Assembly (NCBI GenBank): GCA_945834405.1
Contig: CAMAHD010000016.1
Location: forward strand, 1-32,154
Origin: an uncultured Prevotella sp.
GTDB lineage: Bacteria > Bacteroidota > Bacteroidia > Bacteroidales > Bacteroidaceae
Direction: 5' to 3'
DNA length: 32,154 bases
Position numbers and translations under genes: made by a program. A model generated the notes under the pieces. The model did no database searches. It was not told the DNA's origin and was given only the letters and a program-made list of their open reading frames with translations. Shown here in pieces: positions 28,361-32,154 of the stretch (positions are counted from its first letter, which is position 1; each line of letters starts with the position of its first letter).

Positions 28361-28376
28361 CATCACGAAAGTGATG
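28361..28376 (+). other. Intercistronic hairpin with GNRA loop
   Basis: CATCAC, GAAA loop, GTGATG: a perfect 6-bp stem with a GAAA tetraloop, six bases past the stop of the putative anti-sigma gene. A C-run and T-run (CCCCCCTTTT) follow after about 10 bases. It may stabilise or partially terminate the message before the last gene. Confidence 0.5.
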
Positions 28377-28406
28377 ACCATATCCCCCCTTTTAAAACAT
28401 GAAACT

Positions 28407-28847
28407 ATGAGACATCTGATTACATTCATCGGAGCTTTGATGGCTACCGTTCTCCTGCACGCACAGAACAACAAGCCTTTCTCTCCCGCAAAATTCCAAG
28501 AAGAGTTGGAACGGTTTATCGCGAAGGAAGCTCGGCTTACTTCAGCCGAACAGACAGCCTTCTTTCCTGTTTACAGGGAGATGATGGAAAAGCAGCGCAA
28601 ACTGTTTGACGAGGCGCGTCAGCTGTGCAAGAAGAAACCCACTACCGATGATGCTTGCAGGGACATCATCAAGAAGAAAGACAAGATGGAAATGGAACAG
28701 AAAAAGATACAGCAAACCTATCATAACAAGTTCCTGACGATTCTTGCCCCAGGCAAAGTCTTCGACGTTCTGAAGGCGGAGGATCGTTTCCATCGCGGAT
28801 TACTCCGGAACAAAGCTGGCGAACATCAAAAGAAAGAACGGAAATAG
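28407..28847 (+). CDS. Spy/CpxP-like periplasmic protein
   Basis: The 146 residues begin with a signal peptide (about 1-19, cleavage near LHAQ). The mature part is almost all helix and very basic: FQEELERFIAKEARLTSAEQTAFFPVY, EMMEKQRKLFDEARQL, KKKDKMEMEQKKIQQTYHNKFLTIL in parts, and APGKVFDVLKAEDRFHRGLL. The repeated L-T-x-x-E-x-x-x-F-x-P-x-Y and L-x-x-x-Q motifs are typical of the Spy/CpxP and zinc-resistance group in Bacteroidota. These chaperones help unfolded envelope proteins. ATG 28407 is chosen because it starts the signal peptide. It closes the sigma-factor cluster and its stop codon forms the loop of the terminator. Confidence 0.75.
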   Translation: MRHLITFIGALMATVLLHAQNNKPFSPAKFQEELERFIAKEARLTSAEQTAFFPVYREMMEKQRKLFDEARQLCKKKPTTDDACRDIIKKKDKMEMEQKKIQQTYHNKFLTILAPGKVFDVLKAEDRFHRGLLRNKAGEHQKKERK

Positions 28848-28864
28848 TTTCCGTTCTTTCTTTT
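28828..28864 (+). terminator. Strong terminator with the stop codon as its loop
   Basis: A 17-bp perfect stem (28828-28844 / 28848-28864) whose three-base loop is the TAG stop codon of the Spy-like gene. The arms contain GAAAGAACGGAAA, and a run of T and C follows. It ends the transcript of the envelope cluster. Confidence 0.85.
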
Positions 28865-29039
28865 TTTCTTCCTCTTCTTTTCTATTCTCTTCACTCTCTT
28901 CTCTTGTTTTTTCATCCAAACCTCACATTTCTCTGACCTATCTTTCCCTTCTACGATAGACTATTATTATAATTATAGATTATTAGATATTATAGGTATT
29001 TTACTTTCAATCTGAAACCTCAAAAGCGTCGCAAAAGTC

Positions 29040-29073
29040 TTAATGACCTTAATGACCAAATGACCAAATGACC
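29040..29073. repeat. Short tandem repeats with AATGACC core
   Basis: Two copies of the 9-mer TTAATGACC (29040-29048, 29049-29057) are followed by two of the 8-mer AAATGACC (29058-29065, 29066-29073). All four share AATGACC. Copy number could vary by slippage. Confidence 0.75.
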
Positions 29074-29091
29074 ACTTTCCGACCAGGCTTC

Positions 29092-29153
29092 ATACCTCCA
29101 CTTCTGCAAAAACTCATGCCTCCACAAGCCATTTTTTTGCAGGTACGAGGTAT
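29092..29153. other. Two-part hairpin
   Basis: Outer stem ATACCTC (29092-29098) / GAGGTAT (29147-29153); a small internal loop; then inner stem CTGCAAAAA (29104-29112) / TTTTTGCAG (29134-29142). Both stems are perfect. No coding frame explains it, and the transcribed strand is unknown. Confidence 0.6.
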
Positions 29154-29354
29154 CTGCAATTGTCACCTCCCGAGCTTGCAAAAAACGACCTGTACGAAAG
29201 GGGATTCAGGCTGAGCCAACGCTTGACGGCCGGAAGGAAAGGCAAAGACCATCAGCGCACAGCCCAGGTCAACACCCTTGGTTAGTGATGTGAGGGAATA
29301 TATCGCCCTGAAGGGGAAAACCCGTAATTCACTGCTGCCATTACGCTTTTGACC

Positions 29355-29388
29355 TTTGCTGAAGCTTGCCGAGGGCGTTTTCAGCAAA
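29355..29388. other. Hairpin upstream of the thrS promoter
   Basis: TTTGCTGAA (29355-29363) pairs perfectly with TTCAGCAAA (29380-29388), with GCC/GGC able to pair inside the 16-base loop. It lies about 30 bases before the thrS -33 element. No T-run follows on either strand. Confidence 0.5.
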
Positions 29389-29416
29389 AGTGGTTGAAAA
29401 AAAAGAGGAGAATTGG

Positions 29417-29446
29417 TTCGTCTTTCAAAAGAAAATGCTAATTTTG
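29417..29446 (+). promoter_or_regulatory. Promoter of thrS
   Basis: TTCG (29417-29420, one mismatch to TTTG), 18 bases, TAATTTTG (29439-29446, full match), 32 bases before the thrS ATG. No T-box leader is seen. Confidence 0.6.
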
Positions 29447-29478
29447 CAGCCGATAAAAAACAAACATATATTGTAGAT

Positions 29479-31422
29479 ATGATCAACATTACTTTTCCAG
29501 ACGGTTCGGTTCGCTCGTATGAACAGGGCGTTACTGGACTTCAGATTGCCGAAAGTATCTCACCGGCTTTGGCACGCGACGTTCTCGCCTGCGGTGTAAA
29601 CGGTGAAACAGTAGAACTGAACAGACCGATCAATGAGGACTGTTCCATCGCCCTCTACAAATGGGATGATGAACAGGGAAAACATGCCTTCTGGCATACC
29701 TCCGCACACCTGCTGGCTGAGGCGCTGCAGGAGCTGTATCCCGGAATACAGTTCGGTTTTGGTCCTGCCATAGAAAACGGTTTCTTCTATGATGTCCTTC
29801 TGCCTAATGGCGAAAGCATCAAGGAAGGTGACTTTGCCAAGATTGAGGCGAAGATGAAGGAACTGGCAGGAAAGAAAGAACCCGTCGTGCGCCAGGAGGT
29901 TGCCAAGGCCGATGCGCTCAAGGAGTTTGGCGCTGCCGGTCAGACCTATAAGTGCGAACACATAGACCAGGACCTCGAAGACGGTTCTATCACCACATAC
30001 ACACAGGGTGCCTTTACCGACCTCTGCAAGGGTCCCCACCTGCTGAATACAGGAGCCATCAAGGCCGTGAAGCTGACCAGCGTGGCAGGTGCCTTCTGGA
30101 GAGGCGACGCCAGCAGAGAGCAGATGCAGCGACTCTACGGTATCTCTTTCCCCAAGAAGAAGATGCTGGACGAATATCTCCTGATGCTGGAGGAAGCCAA
30201 GAAGCGCGACCACAGAAAGATTGGCAAGGAGATGGAGCTTTTCATGTTCTCAGAAAAGGTGGGCAAGGGACTGCCTATCTGGCTGCCCAAGGGCACAGAG
30301 CTGCGACTCCGACTGCAGGACCATCTGCGCAAGGTGCAGAAGCGTTTCGGCTATCAGGAAGTCATCACTCCGCATATCGGTTCCAAGAACCTCTACGTCA
30401 CCAGCGGCCACTATGCACATTACGGCAAGGATTCCTTCCAGCCCATCCATACACCCGAGGAGGACGAAGAGTACATGCTGAAACCCATGAACTGTCCTCA
30501 CCACTGCGAGATTTTCGCCTGGAAACCCCGTTCGTACAAGGATCTGCCCCTGCGTATCGCCGAGTTCGGTACCGTTTACCGTTACGAGCAGAGTGGCGAG
30601 TTGCACGGACTTACCCGCGTCCGTTCCTTTACTCAGGACGATGCCCATATCTTCTGCCGTCCCGACCAGGTGAAGCAGGAGTTCCTGAATGTGATGGACA
30701 TCATCGACATCGTGCTTACCGCCTTCGGATTCAACTTCGAGGCACAGATTTCTCTCCGCGACCCCAACGACCACGAGAAGTATGTAGGCAGCGATGAGGA
30801 CTGGGCACGCTCGGAAGCCGCCATCGTTGAGGCTTGTCAGGAGAAAGGACTCAAGGCAAAGGTAGAATACGGCGAGGCAGCCTTCTATGGTCCCAAGCTC
30901 GACTTCATGATCAAGGACGCTATCGGCAGACGCTGGCAGTTGGGTACCATCCAGGTAGACTACAACCTGCCCAAGAGATTCCAGCTGGAATATACCGACG
31001 AGGACAATACCAAGAAGACTCCCGTGATGATTCACCGTGCTCCCTTCGGTTCGCTGGAACGCTTCTGCGCCGTGCTCATCGAGCATACTGCCGGACACTT
31101 CCCCCTCTGGCTCACTCCCGACCAGGTAGCTATCCTGCCTATTTCGGAGAAATACAATGACTATGCAGCCAAGCTGGCCAAGTATTTCGACACGGTAGGC
31201 GTGAGGGCAACCATCGACCTGCGCAACGAGAAGATAGGACGCAAGGTTCGTGACAACGAGCTGAAGCGCATCCCTTACATGCTCATCGTAGGCGAGAAGG
31301 AACAGGCCGACGGCACCGTGGCAGTAAGACCACAGGGCGGAGGAGAGCAGTCTGTCATGTCGATGGAGGATTTTGCCAAGAAGATTAACGACGAAGTGGC
31401 TGAAATGACGAAGAAATTTTGA
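29479..31422 (+). CDS. thrS: Threonyl-tRNA synthetase
   Basis: Charges tRNA-Thr. The 647 residues show the TGS domain ([16 protein letters not shown]), the editing domain with [11 protein letters not shown] (His73, His77), and the class II core. In the core, [10 protein letters not shown] has zinc-binding Cys339, motif 2 is [20 protein letters not shown], and motif 3 lies near [11 protein letters not shown]. The C-terminal anticodon domain follows ([32 protein letters not shown]). The ATG at 29479 is used because an upstream in-frame start at 29413 would precede the promoter. In many relatives infC follows thrS; here leuA does. Confidence 0.97.
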   Translation: MINITFPDGSVRSYEQGVTGLQIAESISPALARDVLACGVNGETVELNRPINEDCSIALYKWDDEQGKHAFWHTSAHLLAEALQELYPGIQFGFGPAIENGFFYDVLLPNGESIKEGDFAKIEAKMKELAGKKEPVVRQEVAKADALKEFGAAGQTYKCEHIDQDLEDGSITTYTQGAFTDLCKGPHLLNTGAIKAVKLTSVAGAFWRGDASREQMQRLYGISFPKKKMLDEYLLMLEEAKKRDHRKIGKEMELFMFSEKVGKGLPIWLPKGTELRLRLQDHLRKVQKRFGYQEVITPHIGSKNLYVTSGHYAHYGKDSFQPIHTPEEDEEYMLKPMNCPHHCEIFAWKPRSYKDLPLRIAEFGTVYRYEQSGELHGLTRVRSFTQDDAHIFCRPDQVKQEFLNVMDIIDIVLTAFGFNFEAQISLRDPNDHEKYVGSDEDWARSEAAIVEACQEKGLKAKVEYGEAAFYGPKLDFMIKDAIGRRWQLGTIQVDYNLPKRFQLEYTDEDNTKKTPVMIHRAPFGSLERFCAVLIEHTAGHFPLWLTPDQVAILPISEKYNDYAAKLAKYFDTVGVRATIDLRNEKIGRKVRDNELKRIPYMLIVGEKEQADGTVAVRPQGGGEQSVMSMEDFAKKINDEVAEMTKKF

Positions 31423-31428
31423 TAGTCT

Positions 31429-31454
31429 GTAACTTTTTTGCGTAAAAAAGTAAC
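31429..31454 (+). terminator. Weak AT-rich terminator after thrS
   Basis: ACTTTTTT (31432-31439) and AAAAAAGT (31444-31451) pair across GCGT; the outer GT/AC pair adds two more beyond one mismatch. It starts seven bases past the thrS stop. The stem is AT-rich and the following sequence (AACAATTTATTTG) only partly T-rich, so read-through is likely. Confidence 0.4.
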
Positions 31455-31460
31455 AATTTA

Positions 31461-31492
31461 TTTGTCAGTTCGGAAGAATATGTTTAACTTTG
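31461..31492 (+). promoter_or_regulatory. Promoter of the leuA leader
   Basis: TTTG (31461-31464), exactly 20 bases, TAACTTTG (31485-31492): full consensus. Transcription should begin near 31499, about 170 bases before leuA, leaving room for a leader. Confidence 0.85.
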
Positions 31493-31515
31493 CAGCGCAA
31501 TCAAGAAAACAAGAC

Positions 31516-31599
31516 ATGAATCACCAGAGTATGCTACATATCATCATTCTGAGCCTTCGACTTCGTAAAACAAGTGGAAGTGATGGGGTGTTGATGTAA
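31516..31599 (+). CDS. Branched-chain leader peptide
   Basis: A 27-codon frame from ATG 31516 to TAA 31597. It contains LHIIILSLRL (codons at 31534-31563): three Ile and four Leu in ten codons, just upstream of a branched-chain biosynthesis gene. An internal ATG at 31531 is an alternative start. Its Leu-Arg-Leu codons (31555-31563) form segment 1 of the attenuator. It matches no known protein and need not have a function beyond being translated. Confidence 0.75.
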   Translation: MNHQSMLHIIILSLRLRKTSGSDGVLM

Positions 31600-31659
31600 C
31601 ATTCAAGAATAAGTTATCATGAACCTTTCTCACTTCCATGGTGGGGAAGGTTCTTTTTT
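31555..31659 (+). promoter_or_regulatory. Ribosome-mediated attenuator of leuA
   Basis: Three exclusive pairings are visible. 1:2 is CTTCGACTT (31555-31563) with AAGTGGAAG (31572-31580), one mismatch. 2:3 is TGGAAGTGA (31575-31583) with TCACTTCCA (31630-31638), perfect. 3:4 is GAACCTTTCTCAC (31621-31633) with GTGGGGAAGGTTC (31641-31653), 13 bp including two G-U pairs, followed by six T (31654-31659). A ribosome stalled at the Ile/Leu codons would hide segment 1 and let 2 pair with 3, preventing the terminator. A ribosome reaching the stop at 31597 would cover 2 and allow 3:4 termination. Inference from sequence only. Confidence 0.8.
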
Positions 31660-31672
31660 AATAATATATAAT

Positions 31673-32154
31673 ATGAGCGACAGACTATACATTTTTGACA
31701 CAACATTACGCGACGGAGAGCAAGTTCCCGGATGTCAGTTGAACACCGTAGAGAAGATACAGGTTGCCAAACAGCTGGAACAGTTGGGCGTGGATGTCAT
31801 CGAGGCCGGTTTCCCTATCTCCAGTCCCGGCGATTTCAACTCGGTAATCGAGATATCCAAAGCAGTGACATGGCCCACCATCTGTGCCCTGACAAGAGCC
31901 GTGGAAAAAGATATTGACGTGGCAGCCGAATCGCTGAAATATGCCAAGCACAAGCGCATACATACAGGTATAGGTACCAGTGACTCGCACATCAAATACA
32001 AGTTCAACAGCAACCGCGAGGAGATTATCGAGCGCGCTGTGGCAGCGGTGAAGTATGCCCGCAGGTTTGTTGACGATGTGGAGTTCTACGCCGAGGATGC
32101 AGGACGTACCGACAACGAGTATCTGGCACGCGTGGTGGAGGCCGTCATCAAGGC
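31673..32154 (+). CDS. leuA: 2-Isopropylmalate synthase, partial (right edge)
   Basis: First enzyme of leucine biosynthesis, condensing acetyl-CoA with 2-oxoisovalerate. Only 160 codons are present before the window ends. They show the HMGL-like barrel start: [18 protein letters not shown] (metal and substrate Arg/Asp), [19 protein letters not shown], and [16 protein letters not shown]. The usual full length is about 500 residues, so about two thirds lies outside. Homocitrate or citramalate synthase is less likely, given the close LeuA-type start. Transcribed from the attenuated leader. Confidence 0.92.
   Translation, partial: MSDRLYIFDTTLRDGEQVPGCQLNTVEKIQVAKQLEQLGVDVIEAGFPISSPGDFNSVIEISKAVTWPTICALTRAVEKDIDVAAESLKYAKHKRIHTGIGTSDSHIKYKFNSNREEIIERAVAAVKYARRFVDDVEFYAEDAGRTDNEYLARVVEAVIK

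Larger units (their letters stand above)
28865..29416. other. Long gene-free stretch with repeats and hairpins
   Basis: No credible gene lies between the envelope cluster and the thrS promoter. 28865-28915 is a pyrimidine tract and 28960-29010 is very AT-rich. 29040-29073 holds short tandem repeats, 29092-29153 a two-part hairpin, and 29161-29400 a more GC-rich block with another hairpin near its end. The minus-strand frame 29163-29489 crosses the thrS promoter and start, so I do not call it a gene, though its sequence may recur in relatives. Confidence 0.6.

Noticed and set aside
29417..29478. T-box or threonine attenuator for thrS
   Set aside because: Only about 25 bases lie between the expected transcription start and the ATG, with no leader peptide or terminator.
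29163..29489. 108-codon minus-strand frame in the long intergenic region
   Set aside because: It covers the thrS promoter and start codon, and its N-terminal part is just antisense to them. The underlying DNA may still be a conserved element.

Overview
The window is a piece of a Bacteroidota chromosome, most likely from Prevotella or a close relative (Prevotellaceae, order Bacteroidales). The evidence is a promoter type specific to the phylum (TTTG, 19-21 bases, TAnnTTTG), seen well-formed at least six times; near-absence of Shine-Dalgarno sites; an L28-L33-DUF4295 ribosomal cluster; an RseC-RnfBCDGEA operon; and lipocalin-like, DMP19 and GHL10-type proteins typical of the order. Almost all of it is core housekeeping sequence. 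I see no insertion sequence, phage, CRISPR array, tRNA or rRNA.

Layout. 1-234 is gene-free and holds a 23-bp tandem repeat running into three back-to-back palindromes. 235-8205 is on the minus strand: an RseC-family protein and the six Rnf subunits (ferredoxin:NAD+ oxidoreductase, ion pumping), then galE and a terminator, then an anaerobic sulfatase-maturase type radical SAM enzyme. 8245-8345 carries two divergent promoters, one for the rnf operon and one for a single acidic conserved protein (8411-8851). 8864-14847 is a minus-strand operon, read as DMP19-family protein, smpB, metH, HAD phosphatase and secreted GHL10-type glycosidase. 15001-19361 is a secreted GH2 beta-galactosidase behind a WecB-like epimerase whose usual catalytic residues are replaced. 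19567-22815 is map-tsaD-pncC followed by rpmB-rpmG-DUF4295 from its own promoter. 22959-25378 (plus strand) is mazG, a lipocalin-like lipoprotein and RNase Z. 25466-28847 (plus strand) is a compact envelope cluster: a small secreted protein resembling a type IX sorting domain, an L,D-transpeptidase lipoprotein, an ECF sigma factor, a one-helix putative anti-sigma protein and a Spy/CpxP-like periplasmic protein, ending in a strong terminator. 28848-29478 is the only long gene-free stretch and contains short tandem repeats and hairpins. It is followed by thrS and then leuA, which runs off the right edge.

The most interesting regulatory object is the 31461-31672 leader of leuA. It has a perfect promoter, a 27-codon leader peptide rich in Ile and Leu, and three mutually exclusive pairings (1:2, 2:3, 3:4), the last a U-tailed terminator. 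This is the architecture of ribosome-mediated attenuation, in a phylum where it is little described. Other points to check are the catalytically altered WecB-like protein, a MetH that stops before the reactivation domain, the envelope-stress cluster, and the palindromic repeats at the left edge.
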